Source of the DNA: Bolinopsis microptera
Taxonomy: Eukaryota; Ctenophora; Tentaculata; Lobata; Bolinopsidae
Reading direction: 5' to 3'
NCBI RefSeq assembly: GCF_026151205.1
Contig: NC_087075.1
Location: 11,578,303 to 11,642,302 of the forward strand
Length of the DNA stretch: 64,000 nt
Shown here piece after piece: positions 19,401 to 27,919 of the stretch. Both the position numbers and the translations under genes were made by a program. Numbering within the stretch: the first letter of the stretch is position 1; every line of letters starts with the position of its first letter. Below the pieces are notes generated by a model. That model was not told where the DNA came from, ran no database searches, and worked only from the letters and a program-made list of their open reading frames with translations.

Positions 19401-21914
19401 TTTGAAGTGACGTTACTCCGAGATCCTCTAACAAGTGGGTGAACACACTGCTGGCTTCAGTGAGGACTTGTTTGCTTAGGTGAATAGGTGGGCCTTCTCG
19501 TATTGTTATCTCTATTTCATTCATTGTTCATATCCTGTAAACGGATATCTTTAGTTGTTTGATACGATATTAAGTGTTAAACACAACATATTGAAAATAA
19601 CACTATGTAACAATAAGTGCAGTAACTGCTTATTTGATTTTTATGGAGATTATTTTCGTGATATTTCAAATCGTGTATCGTGTAATAATATGGTCAGCAA
19701 CAGTTCTAGATATTTACACATGTGATCTGTGAAGGTTTTATATTTCAACCGGATTTCAACGAAACACAATTTTATCATAATATCAAGATAATATAATTGT
19801 TACGATCAGTCTAAAATCTAATATTAGGATGGAAAACAAAGCGAAAAATGAACCATTCACTCTCACGAATGACCTAGTACTAAATAATAACCAAAGGCCT
19901 TAGATTTTGGAATGCAATGACATAAGGTTAGAGAATTCAATCATGACCGATGCTAGTAATCCGATACACTAACTGAATGATCGGATTTTGATGCACATTC
20001 ATTTTCATGGAATGTAAACCTATTTATAGTATCATGATCACCACTCTGTAAATATGAACTTACAACTTTAATCCGATCAATACTGCTGAGTTTATACTCT
20101 GGAACTGAACTGTTGTAAACTAATTACAACAATACAAATCTATTACATTTATTGAGAATTATGTAATGAAACGCGATGGAAGTATTTTAAGCGGGCATAT
20201 CCTGTCCAAACCCAGGATACATGACATAAAAGATTCGTTTCAACTTGTTTGCATGAAAAGCATTAATTGTATTACAACCAAATATTTTACAGGTTACCCT
20301 CGAGCGTCTGGAAGGACGGACATGATAACGATAAGCCCTACCGCACTATCAAAACTCTGGTTCACAAGTTTTGCAAGGGTCTGGAACTCAAGGTTAGTCA
20401 AGTATAATCTTATGTTTTTGCTGATTCATTTCCTTTAGAAATCAATCTATTCAAGTTATTAACGCCTCTTAACAACACTGTTAATTATCCGAAGGTTTTA
20501 GAAGATGTGGAGTGTTTGTCAATGGAGGATGTGAACATTTTGCGGCCGCTGGTCGATTCATTCCTCACTGCTCTGGGATACGATCTCACTAATCTCATTA
20601 CTGCTGGTAAGTGATCTTCATTATTCCTTTACCTAATACTCTTTAAATAGTGGTATCACTAAGTTCCCTAGGTTAGCAAAACAGTTTATTTAATGGAATG
20701 TTTGCTGTCTGAAGTTAAGTTAAGAATATAAAAATACTTCAGGGACAAAGTCGCCTACAGGTGATCACAAACTGGCACTTGACGAAATGTTTGAATGTTT
20801 GAAGGATAAAGATCAAGTCAAAAGTGTAAGTACCTTTATTGCCAATTACCAAATTCTTTTTCAAATTTGTAACATTCAATTGTTAACAAAATTCTCATAT
20901 TTTGAAGATGAAAGCCTTGATTACCACAATATGTTCCCAACAAAAATAACGCCAACAAACCCTCCTCAGACGCTACTCCAACTCCACACCTTCATCCTCG
21001 AGAACCCCTCTCTAGATGTCTCCCCACACCTCGCTTCTCTATCTGACGTTAAGAAACGCTTAGTGGAGAAGATACTGATAGATCTGAGGAAGAGCCATAG
21101 TAAGGCCCGGTGTCATCGTACTAAACTAGCTATCAGTAATGAGCGGGAACAGATGAAGTGTAATTTGGTGAGTTTTGTGGGGCTTTTGGTAGAGCTTTTA
21201 GGTACTTTAATTTATAGTATTAGTCACTCTTAATACTTTAATAGCTTATACATATTTTTGACAATTTAATAAGAAATATGAATGAAGCTGTAATTTTATC
21301 TATCCCTGACTTCTTACTGTTTTCTAGAATCTATCAGAGAAGAAGCTAACCGAACTAAAGAATTGCTCGCTAAGAAACGTACTGAAGGACACAAGAAACA
21401 CTCTAACCAAACACAAGGAATCATTTCCAAATGATTCTCGTGAAATCGAGAATCTCATCAATAAGATACCGAAGGTAATTTTAGTGGGACGACTAAAAGA
21501 AATGGCACTTGTATTAGTATGAATTATATAATTAATGTTCGAATCCCCTATCAATTACCCGATCTTTCCAGGAAAAGGAAGCTCAGCGGTCCAGACTACC
21601 AACTAGTACTCTGAATTCGATTCCTCGACCAACATCATCGCCAAGTCGCTCTCCTGCAAGGTATAGTTTTGATTATTATAAATGTATTCTTATCTCTACC
21701 CCACCCCGTCCCAATGTTCAACAGATTACATTCCTAAGCATTAGATTTCAACAAATTACTAATATAACACATGTAAAAAAACAAAGCAACATGTTTATAC
21801 ATATTTACAAACAATATATTTTATTTCAGGTCAGGCTCCCAGATACCTTCTCGCAGTATGGACGACTTAAAAAAGCGACTAGAAATGATAAAGAAGCGCT
21901 CAAAACCGACCTGA
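5708..21914 (+). CDS. CKAP5: CKAP5/XMAP215 (Msps, Stu2 family) microtubule polymerase, 3' portion, 31 exons
   Basis: Spliced gene for the TOG-domain protein that adds tubulin at microtubule plus ends. Exons: 5708-5825, 6017-6175, 6330-6433, 6939-7062, 7330-7440, 7691-7786, 8425-8496, 9092-9185, 9761-9918, 10480-10606, 10886-11000, 11485-11575, 11780-11882, 12047-12200, 12369-12460, 12678-12745, 13132-13179, 14028-14159, 15531-15629, 16252-16430, 16674-16815, 16932-17028, 17266-17384, 17646-17764, 20293-20392, 20495-20606, 20743-20825, 20970-21167, 21328-21474, 21572-21660, 21830-21914. All junctions are GT-AG and the phases agree throughout, giving about 1,177 residues, close to the length of the vertebrate protein from TOG4 to the end. 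Landmarks are LKLLKWNFK at TOG5 entry, ICLFTWLTEQ, LEDRNPDVRKVAQ, VCQPTPKKA, MLEERIKRGGKR and a C-terminal SMDDLKKRLEMIKKR. The first exon starts inside a codon, so 5' exons for TOG1-3 must lie upstream, perhaps beyond the window. Confidence 0.93.
6434..6655 (+). repeat. 31-bp minisatellite derived from the CKAP5 exon 3 splice donor
   Basis: About seven tandem copies of a 31-bp unit directly follow the donor of exon 3. Each unit repeats the last bases of the exon together with its donor (AATCCTAACCTCAGGTAC), so each copy carries another CAG|GTAC candidate 5' splice site. The unit is not a multiple of three. Copies are nearly identical, with one TTAGG and one GATTAC variant. Confidence 0.85.
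7205..7290 (+). repeat. 12-bp tandem repeat in CKAP5 intron 4
   Basis: About six to seven copies of GGTTGCTATGTG with C/T and A/T variants (GGTTGCTACGTG). Simple intronic minisatellite. Confidence 0.7.
7691..9185 (+). CDS. CKAP5: CKAP5 exons 6-8: basic Ser/Lys/Pro linker
   Basis: Three short exons (7691-7786, 8425-8496, 9092-9185) encode the low-complexity basic linker between TOG4 and TOG5 (APKKPPPKAKAQPKDDAPK, then KKKSPRKSKSPEKGSPSPTK, then KKSQAESLKSSTVEDADSE). Such SK-rich linkers bind the microtubule lattice in this family. SPxK sites suggest possible proline-directed phosphorylation (inference). Confidence 0.85.
8217..8361. mobile_element. Tc1/mariner-type MITE in CKAP5 intron 6
   Basis: A 145-bp element has terminal inverted repeats of about 37 bp, starting CAAGGTGTTCACGA and ending in the complement of CAGGGTGTTTACGA. 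It is flanked by TA on both sides (8215-8216 and 8362-8363), as expected for Tc1/mariner target duplication. There is no coding capacity, so it is non-autonomous. Confidence 0.75.
8760..8898. mobile_element. hAT-like MITE with CAGTGGCGTAA ends in CKAP5 intron 7
   Basis: The ends are CAGTGGCGTAA and its inverted complement (TTACGCCACTG), and the interior is C-rich with a run of 18 C at about 8798-8815. The same ends occur on the element at 40146-40476. A clean 8-bp target duplication is not visible here. Confidence 0.65.
9598..9675 (+). repeat. Short direct duplication in CKAP5 intron 8
   Basis: The sequence ATTTGGGAACCTAACCAGTA followed by AACGTATC occurs twice in tandem (about 30-bp unit). 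Confidence 0.7.
9761..12745 (+). CDS. CKAP5: CKAP5 exons 9-16: TOG5 domain
   Basis: Exon 9 begins in a Gly/Pro/Lys linker, then KQRFKDEAGLKLLKWNFK opens TOG5. Later helices include VPRQEYFDQLQELM, LFAKLFHPDFKQHNEAL, LDLLLKWISLRFFDTNTSVL, AFMPYLIIK, LGDSKEPVRKSVQALFNELC, GIEVCQPTPKKAFEAVASFI, GDKDNSVRMAALNCCVAGW and MLEERIKRGGKR. The register follows the vertebrate protein closely. Exon 13 of TOG5 ends in YPASRTFYHLSEG and exon 14 continues LKVKNSRQRSGVL with matching phase. Confidence 0.9.
10197..10257. repeat. Perfect 27-bp inverted repeat (hairpin) in CKAP5 intron 9
   Basis: Arms 10197-10223 and 10231-10257 are exact complements (TAAGTCGTTCGTAAATTACA then AACAAAC) around a 7-nt spacer ACAGCGC. 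A short CA-repeat follows at 10275-10300. No coding explanation; it may be a tiny foldback element or a structured intron RNA. Confidence 0.85.
12205..12368 (+). repeat. About 45-bp tandem repeat in CKAP5 intron 14
   Basis: Three to four imperfect copies of TGTGAATACTGTGCTCTGAT followed by TGGTTGGTTTGTTTCACGTG run up to the exon 15 acceptor. Confidence 0.75.
13132..17764 (+). CDS. CKAP5: CKAP5 exons 17-24: conserved C-terminal region
   Basis: Exons 17-18 encode a Ser/Pro-rich stretch with a run of six prolines followed by KKRGEFYIDYS. Exons 19-24 encode the conserved C-terminal helical region (KVGNLRHPMISVVIETVSDL, FPGGEDERELTVYRAITSII, ALVIRLLTNCSTGRAISAL, KCLWKLMSRLEKEFDLTAAE). In this family the region contributes to localisation, for example through TACC binding. 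The exon 17 acceptor is a CAGCAG (NAGNAG) tandem at about 13129-13134, which would add or drop one Gln. Confidence 0.85.
13188..13555 (+). repeat. 12-bp tandem array (ATGCTCACTTTT) in CKAP5 intron 17
   Basis: About 30 copies of a 12-bp unit (ATGCTCACTTTT, ACGCTCACTTTT and ATGCTCACTTTC variants) begin just after the exon 17 donor, interrupted near 13369-13383. The unit length is a multiple of three, so several frames are open by chance. I do not treat these as genes. Confidence 0.85.
14519..15346. mobile_element. Foldback non-autonomous transposon with TTAA flanks in CKAP5 intron 18
   Basis: Long, partly interrupted inverted repeats: AATGAGGGGAGCTT on the left pairs with AAGCTCCCCTCAT on the right. 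Inside, the arm around TGACGTCACTTTAGTCTCCT, then GTACGGGCCGAC, then ACCAATGGAGAGGAGA (about 14660-14805) pairs with 15075-15210. TTAA lies at both outer edges (14519-14522 and 15343-15346), as in piggyBac-type insertion. About 828 bp, no transposase frame. Confidence 0.75.
15649..15785 (+). promoter_or_regulatory. Nine-copy CACGTG (palindromic E-box) cluster in CKAP5 intron 19
   Basis: A degenerating 12-bp tandem repeat (GTAGCACGTGTT) and its variants place nine CACGTG palindromes in about 140 bp. Three more CACGTG sites lie at 16201, 16214 and 16234 just before exon 20. CACGTG binds bHLH-ZIP factors (Myc/Max, USF, MITF/TFE). Regulatory use is unproven; it may be only a minisatellite. Confidence 0.5.
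17998..19524 (-). CDS. BTB-domain protein, intronless, nested antisense in CKAP5 intron 24
   Basis: A single open frame of 508 residues from ATG at 19524. Residues about 1-105 look like a degenerate BTB/POZ domain (EIEITIREGPPIHLSKQVLT, then SSVFTHLLED, LQIEDFTPEIVIKFLKAIED, LHKLSVVYQISWLIAQC). Residues about 110-210 are helical, in the position of a BACK region, and the remainder is helical with no Kelch repeats seen. A Trp-rich C-terminal module (MYWYPVWSGG, then KWSWLKSVV, ending DVRDYLVARC) is also conserved in a broken paralog at 50.3-51.9 kb. BTB proteins commonly dimerise or recruit cullin-3. Lack of introns suggests origin by retroposition or expansion of a single-exon family. It lies wholly between CKAP5 exons 24 and 25 on the opposite strand. 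Confidence 0.8.
   Translation of the reverse strand: MNEIEITIREGPPIHLSKQVLTEASSVFTHLLEDLGVTSLQIEDFTPEIVIKFLKAIEDEKLDDIADYQFRELHKLSVVYQISWLIAQCREWLVKKIQETIDTPSYHSLFFLFNECYYIFSKWKLGNFMVRFILKRRFKDNTTFISNYVKDNKEQLSTDHLRFLLHLSGANTKIMLQIILDRFISQDTLDKNSRFLLQHVNWPGPLCEQLGEVNEIFDRLSEMKDLSHDDQMFVLKLTETTRRASLALRRRGSVKNVNVIWDSTECGALYTECTSLTSIICLITTGRIKNMYAVIDMISKVTLEINLSSTEITAFLESLENLCQSVPLQRVSPEYINMFISALEFSEEDNKDQFMKLLNMMVKNNKVCSHYDNLHLVGEERLQSPIVKSCKDTLGIENPRLYDFKMDHPGVTDCNARSQCGFTLRRFGRSKIELSNKHDSSEVHKHDVVRADRMYWYPVWSGGGEDGWRVRVPLRKWSWLKSVVTCEEWVLEEICVDYDVRDYLVARC
19525..20292. other. Remainder of CKAP5 intron 24, upstream of the BTB gene
   Basis: AT-rich, without recognisable exons. It must hold the promoter of the nested BTB gene if that gene is expressed. 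No clear TATA box or repeat was identified. Confidence 0.4.
20293..21914 (+). CDS. CKAP5: CKAP5 exons 25-31: C-terminal end and stop
   Basis: After the long intron that hosts the BTB gene, seven exons complete the protein: KPYRTIKTLVHKFCKGLELK, then VLEDVECLSMEDVNILRPLV, GTKSPTGDHKLALDEMFECL, TLLQLHTFILENPSLDVSPH, a coiled segment, and a Ser/Pro-rich tail ending SMDDLKKRLEMIKKRSKPT with the TGA at 21912-21914. The final DDLKKRLExIK motif is characteristic of animal CKAP5 C-termini. Exon 26 uses an AAG acceptor after 20494; the nearby TTTAG acceptor would bring a stop. Confidence 0.87.
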
Positions 21915-22815
21915 TATGTAATATACTGAGTTTACAGTGTTCGCAAATGAAGATAACTTTCATAATTCATCCTCCTTATTTTTTAGAGTAACCGTTTGGT
22001 GAGGCTCAGTAACGGCTGCTAATTACTTAATTTGAAAGCACTGTAACAACCACGTGTAATTGTATTATAGACTTTAGTTTATAGAACATTTGTAGGGTTA
22101 TGTGGATAAATGGTAGTTTAGCATCAGCACTGCACTATTGATAACATCTGTTTCTTACCATTAACTTAAATTCCTTTTAAATCAAGGTTGCATTTCATTG
22201 ATCCTATTTTTGGATGGTTTGAAAATTGCACGATTAATATTTTACTTTAAAAAACGTTAGATTATACGATGTAAGGTAACGTTTTAAGCACTCGAGCATC
22301 TAATTCTATTTCAAATTTGCATCGCGATTTAATTACAGCTGTGCTTACTCTGATAACTTGTTTAAAATGTGTTATTTTGATCATTTTACATTACACATTA
22401 CTATTAAACTATCTGGGTTGAATTAAGATTTTTGCTGAACAATTCGTGACCATGTTTATGTTAGGGAAGAAGGTGTCTACAAGTTTGACAGTTCAATGTA
22501 TTTTATTTGATTTTTAAAGAATTGTTAAATAATAAGGCTGAGTATTTATGTGTTCTGGAATTCGATAGGAAAATCCAAGTAAAAGCTTGTTCCTGGCCGC
22601 AGGTAACCGTTACCTGAGGTAACGCAAAATTTGTTATGTTCATGTGCATGGTGGAGATCGATTTTGAGGTTGCAGTTGGTCCAAAAATAGGACATTCTAC
22701 TCTATTGTTGCTACACGTTGTAAACCTCATTCCAACGTATGTCTAGTCTATTATATTGCTAAACCAGTATAGCATTGTGCGCGCACTCGAGAGTTAATTC
22801 TGACAGGTGTGATTT
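21915..22815. other. CKAP5 3' flank, no further gene seen
   Basis: AT-rich DNA after the CKAP5 stop, presumably starting with its 3' UTR. No polyadenylation signal could be assigned with confidence, and only short chance frames are present on either strand. Confidence 0.4.
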
Positions 22816-23395
22816 AGTTGTCATACGTTGTATGACCGGCCGCGCACGAAGTGCGCGGCTCCCCCTGTATCGTCACCTAGTGAAACGACCGTGGGTGTCA
22901 CAACGTGATACAATGATTTAGTAAGCCTCGGCTGGTGATACACACTCTTTGGCTCGTAGCTAGGACTAACCCCCATACAGCTAGTATAATAGACAATAGT
23001 GCCTCGGCAGGATGATGATTAATCACTCTTAGTCTACACTCGGCTGTCACGTGACTTTAAAAAAACGTTCTTTTGGTTGTTGGTGGCCCTGAATGACTAT
23101 TCGAAATCCTAGCTCTCTGATCTAATCCCAACCCTAACCCTAACCCAATCCTTAGCAAAGCCAAAAGCATATGCCATGCTGAAATTAATTGTCATACGTT
23201 GTATGACCCGCCGCGCACGAGTGCGCGGCTCCCCTGTATCGTAGAAACTCTACAGTGAAGCGACAGTGGGGGTCACCACGTGATACAAGAAATTAACGGG
23301 TGATACTCGTATAATATCTGTTCCCTATATTAGAACCGTCCGCGTCGACGAGTCCAACTCAGCGCGCGTCCTGGTAGGTTGTAAACCTACAACGC
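22815..23395 (+). repeat. Dispersed hairpin repeat (GTTGTATGAC...GCGCAC family), two copies
   Basis: Two related blocks (22822-22912 and 23190-23392) share TCATACGTTGTATGAC, a hairpin CCGCGCAC-GAA-GTGCGCGG (the second copy a variant), CCCCTGTATCGT and CACGTGATACAA or CAACGTGATACAA. The second continues into AACGGGTGATACTCGT, GACGAGTCCAACTC and GTCCTGGTAGGTTGTAAACC. Relatives lie at 35805-35870 and, inverted, at 59640-59920. Confidence 0.7.
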
Positions 23396-25470
23396 TGAAA
23401 CTCTTGTAGCGCGATGCACTCAAGAAAACAACAAATTTTCAAGAAATTTTCAAGAAATTTTCAAAAAATTTTCAAGAAATTTTCAAGAAATTTTCAAGAA
23501 ATTTTCAAGAAATTTTCAAGAGCACTACTGGGTCGCGCCGCGCATCAAATAATTCTTCTTCGGTAGATCGGCGAGATGCACCACTGTGCCTCACCGAGCT
23601 GCGAAGGATTGACATTGCATCGTGAATCAACTGAAACTCTAACCCTAACGAGAAATTAAACTAACTAATCTTACCTGGGGACCTCAGGCTATTATGTTTA
23701 TGAAATAGAGATTCGGCGGAATGACGTATGACAGGCTGAGCGCGGCCCAGTATAAAACTAATCGAGCTGAGATATAAGATAGTTTTTCGCCAATATCTTG
23801 TCAGGGGAGCATTTTACCCGGTCCCTATGCCATGGCATGGGGGTGATTCGGAATCAGCGTTCGAAAATACATCGATTGAAGTTGGTTTCAACTGTCGGGG
23901 GCCCTTTGATGTTTTAGAACAATCTCGAAGATCGACTAGACTGTAAATTGATTTAGCACGCTCAAATCTCTAACAAAAGCATACGCTGAAACCCGGCCCT
24001 AATTAACCCTAACAAGAAATCAAACCATTTTCTTTATATATGGTCATATCTGATATCACGTGATCGATCAGACAGTTTTCCCGAAAATATCTATGTTTTT
24101 AAATTTTTGAGCAAATTAATATTGTTGACATATCCGCCAAATTTGTGTAATGCAAATACAAAATAATTGGATCCAATTAGGAAAAGGAGTTTACTCGACG
24201 TTTCAATGTAACTACATCGTACGCGTATTCATGATCTCAAATTATTTGTTATATAGTAGAGTAGCTAGTAGACAGTAGTGTTGAAAGTATTAAAACAGGT
24301 TATCTTTATATTCATAATAATGAAACATTTATATTAGGATAACTTTATAATAACTTTGAATCATCAATTACTAAATAATTTCCTGTTTTAAAATTTGTTA
24401 TACTGTGGTTTTGTTTATCAAAAACATAAATTCGGGTAGCGCATGGTCGTGCGCACAACACACAACAATAAAGTCTTATTTGTAAACTGATGTCAAAATA
24501 TTATACTTTGTACACGTAACGCGCCGACGCCAGCGCGACTAGCAGCGCCGAACAGCTACTGTGAATAGCAAGGCTCTACGTAACCTCGTCCCATCGTGCG
24601 CTACTTCGAAGAAATTTAGACGAATAATATCCGTCAAGATAACGGGTTGAAATAGTGACAGCCGAGTGTTATGTAGAGTAATGGTAATAGTATGTATAGT
24701 AGAGTTATTAATCATCATCCTATTTATCACGTGCTATACCAATGTTCACCTAATTTAACCATGTGCTTTTGCGCCACTGCGGGCGCGCCACTGCACACTG
24801 CATTCTGCAATCGCAAGAGCTCTGGATAGACAATAGAGCAAATTGCTCTAACCAGAGCCCTCTCGCTTGCAGTAGCGCGCGACCGCCGTAAGCGCGTCAC
24901 GCAGTACGCGTATACACATGGCTATGTGAAAGTTTATAACTCAGAACTTGCTCTATCCAGAGCCCTTGCGCTTGCAGTAGCGTGCGCCCGCCTCACGGCG
25001 GTAAAAAGCCTATGAGGTCACGTGACTATGACGTCACCAGACCTTGTCCTTCGTTTCGACCGCTCATTGGACCAGGTGAGCTCATGCATGCTTGTGAATG
25101 TAGGTGTAAGTACAGCTAAACTGTAGTTTATACCTAATTAACCCCTATACACTGTCACTATGCACTATAGAAACCTGAAAAGTGGTTACTGTATACTGGA
25201 GGGAGAAGTGTCAAGACTACCTGCGATACATAGACGCTGTTGTCAGCACTGTGCACGCGCGCACGAACCTTCCCAGTTCCCATCGGGGTTCGTGGATAGG
25301 TGCTTTTCTTGACTTGTGAAACAAGCGCGCCCGAAGTGGCGCGAAAGCACATAGTTAGGTGAAACTCAGAACTCTTAGGCCAATATAAAGTAATTCTATT
25401 CATATTTTGTCAGCAATAATGAATAAGGTCACATTGTTTTCTATTTGGTGTGAAAATGTGAACTAAAGTT
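23395..25470. repeat. Mosaic of dispersed repeats, no gene
   Basis: The segment 23670-23760 carries an inverted copy of a family containing CTGGGGTCC, CTCAGCCTGTCATTC and GCCAAATCT (relatives at 26050-26120, 34720-34770, 35700-35780 and 60920-61015). The stretch 24765-24990 has repeated AACCATGTGCTTTTGCGCC, CTCTGGATAGA and CTTGCAGTAGCGCGCG motifs, related to 60822-60930. Small frames here are chance. Confidence 0.6.
23428..23522 (+). repeat. 11-bp tandem repeat (AAGAAATTTTC)
   Basis: About eight tandem copies of AAGAAATTTTC, one with AAAAAATTTTC. Simple minisatellite within the dispersed repeat block. Confidence 0.85.
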
Positions 25471-25575
25471 AACGGGTGCGGTGATACTCGTAAAATATAT
25501 GTTTCAAATATCAGGATCGTCGACGAGTCCAACCCGGCGCGCGTCCTGGTAGGTTATAAACCTACAAAACTAAAA
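25470..25575 (+). repeat. GGTGATACTCGT repeat, solo copy
   Basis: GGTGATACTCGTAAAATATA, TCGTCGACGAGTCCAAC and GCGCGCGTCCTGGTAGGTTA match the 3' half of the unit at 23293-23392 and the foldback copy at 61068-61189. Confidence 0.7.
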
Positions 25576-25893
25576 TAAACGTAATCTTGCTGAGGCCTGA
25601 GTTATGGCTGTTTGAAATTTTTTCCCGATCCATGACTCAAAGTGCCGAAGGCACAAAAGAGTCAAGGACAAGGGTTAGCGAACGAGGTTTTTTTTGTATA
25701 TGGTAGCTTTGCGACCGTACCTGCGAGCGTGCGAGCGTGCGAGCGACCGTACCTGCCTGCATGCACACACTGTAATCGCCCACGTGACTACCTGCGCAAA
25801 GTTATTTTGCGGAATAATCCAAATTAGCTAATTGTTGGCGCGCGGCGCTGAACTGACCAAGTACATTGTTAATTTCACCATGTACATATCCCA

Positions 25894-26263
25894 CTAGGCA
25901 CTAATTGATAGCATACTATTATTATTTTGAGTTACTTATACTATTTTTCACACATCCGTGTCGGGTGTCAGGTTGCATAAACAATAAGCATATGGTTTTT
26001 AAAAATATACACGATTTTCAAATTCAATATGGAATTATATTAACTTGGTGGCGCTCGGCCTGTCACTTCGCCATATCTGCATATTTATAAACAGTAAAAA
26101 CTGGGGTCCCCAGGTTGTATAGAAAATGATAAAATACGCCATCACGGATCGGGAAATTGAGCGGCCATGCACAAAAAAAAGCGGCCGCATTTCTTGTTGA
26201 TGAACGCGCGGGTGCCCATTGATATAATAACAACTTAATGCTTTTGTGCGTTGTGCGCGTCAC
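25894..26263 (+). repeat. Uninterrupted copy of a 370-bp dispersed repeat
   Basis: Runs from AGGCACTAATTGATAGCATA to GTGCGTTGTGCGCGTC. A second copy is split: its first about 45 bp are at 30487-30530 and the rest at 34586-34913, with about 4 kb inserted between. Identity is nearly complete. Confidence 0.8.
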
Positions 26264-26889
26264 AGTGGCTGCATGCAAAAGCGCAAATTGCAAACTAAGT
26301 ATTTTGCGCGTTTTCTCGCGTTTTGACAAGATATATATTATAATCACTCTTTAAATGCTGTCCATAAATTCCAGAACAATCCTTTTAGTATGATTTTTAA
26401 TACATCATACAATTTATGATCTAAATATCATTATCTAGCAATTTTGAAATTTCTAGCTTAACTGTAAATAGAGTTAAGTGCATTTTAAAACAAATAAAAG
26501 TCTTCCATTTTGTTTTGATCATAACATATGAAATAAGTAAAACTAAATGGGCATATTTACACGAAATGATCAGAAATTTTCTAAATAACAATACAGTCAA
26601 AGTTTTAGGTATAGGCAGGAAAATATTCATAACTAAAACGTTAATCAAAGATATACGAATTATACTTATTTGTTTAAAAGATTGACTTTAAATTGAACAA
26701 AATGCGCGGAACGCGCGCGATCTTATATCATATATGCGTAGGTGTTTAATAAGCTCTACTAGTACTAGTACTAGCCTTAGAGCATAACCATGCTCTTTCC
26801 ACAATGCACCAGCATGAGCAAATAACTCCTTTCGCAGGAAACTATAAACGCCCTCACAGGCTCCCATGTTTCATGTAACCGACCCCAGG

Positions 26890-27070
26890 TTTTGGTTTTA
26901 GATCGGACACTCAAAACAAAGATAGAAAAGCGGTCTACACGCTTACAGGCTACCACGTCTCGTGGGAACCCAGGATTTAGTTTTGGATCGGACAATCAAA
27001 ATACCGATATAGATAAACATAAAACAATAAAGGAGCAGTCTACACCCTCACAGGCTACCACTGACCAGGT
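26890..27070 (+). repeat. Two-unit imperfect direct repeat
   Basis: CCCAGGTTTTGGTTTTAGAT followed by CGGACACTCAAAAC is repeated as CCCAGGATTTAGTTTTGGAT followed by CGGACAATCAAAAT, each ending near CACAGGCTACCAC or TTACAGGCTACCAC. A 73-codon frame crosses it, but there is no supporting context. Confidence 0.5.
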
Positions 27071-27346
27071 TACAGGAGCAGGACCCTGTGTAGTTCGAGA
27101 TATAAACACATAAGCGATGTCCAAAGACAAGTTTCCGCTTAGATATGACAGTACCTAGGCAACTGTCTATTAACTGTTTGGCGATCCCATTAAGCAGATT
27201 TAGAAGTAACACTCACCAGGAACACTGCACACTCCTACGAGTTGCACATAGCAGGCCATGATATCTCCTGGAAGTCCCTGTCTCTCCGTCTTCAACCCGA
27301 CGCGACGGGGTTGCACCAGGGGTGGTGATAACAGAGCTTCAAGACT

Positions 27347-27392
27347 CTCGAAGTCTGTAGTCGATATCTATGTTTGAAGACATCGACTACAG
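27347..27392. repeat. Hairpin-forming inverted repeat
   Basis: GTCTGTAGTCGAT and ATCGACTACAGAC form a 13-bp stem around a loop of about 17 nt. No gene context identified. Confidence 0.6.
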
Positions 27393-27919
27393 ACTCCAAG
27401 AAAGAAGACTTCAACCCTAACCCAATTCCTAACTAAAGCATACGGTGAAATCCTATTAACCCGTTGAAATCTTATTAACGGTAAAATCTTATTAACCCTA
27501 ACGATAAATTATACCAACTTTCTTACAATATCATTATCATATCAAATGGTCGAGACAGTTTTAAAAATCTTGAAAGAGGACATCTTCACTTTCAGTTCTC
27601 TACATTGCTGATTTCTGTATACCCTCTGATAACTTTTTTCAAGAAATTTATCCCGCCTAGCTCCGATGAACTAATGAAATCGTCTGAGTATAATGACTTG
27701 ATCTTTTTTGCTTTGCTGTTACGTACCTATAAAAGAATAAAATTATAATCTGAACCTTATTTCCAGGGTTAATTTGCCCTTTCGATATAGCCGACAACTA
27801 AATGTCTATCTACAAACGCAAAATTTGATCGTCTCTAATACTTCATTTCATGAAACTCCCAGGCAATATTAGTTTAGTGGTCTGGGACCACCGCGGAAGA
27901 GACAATGTCAGTGATACTG

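Noticed and set aside
21538..21575. tRNA-like TTCGAATCCCC segment
   Set aside because: No acceptor or anticodon stem can be formed; it lies in the intron just upstream of CKAP5 exon 30.
23127..23147. Telomere (CCCTAA repeats)
   Set aside because: Only about two and a half units inside a dispersed repeat; similar CCCTAAC words recur at 23.6, 24.0 and 27.4 kb as part of repeat families.
23340..23400. Hammerhead ribozyme suggested by GACGAGTCC
   Set aside because: The invariant CUGANGA segment and paired GAAA are not both present, and the flanks do not form the three stems.
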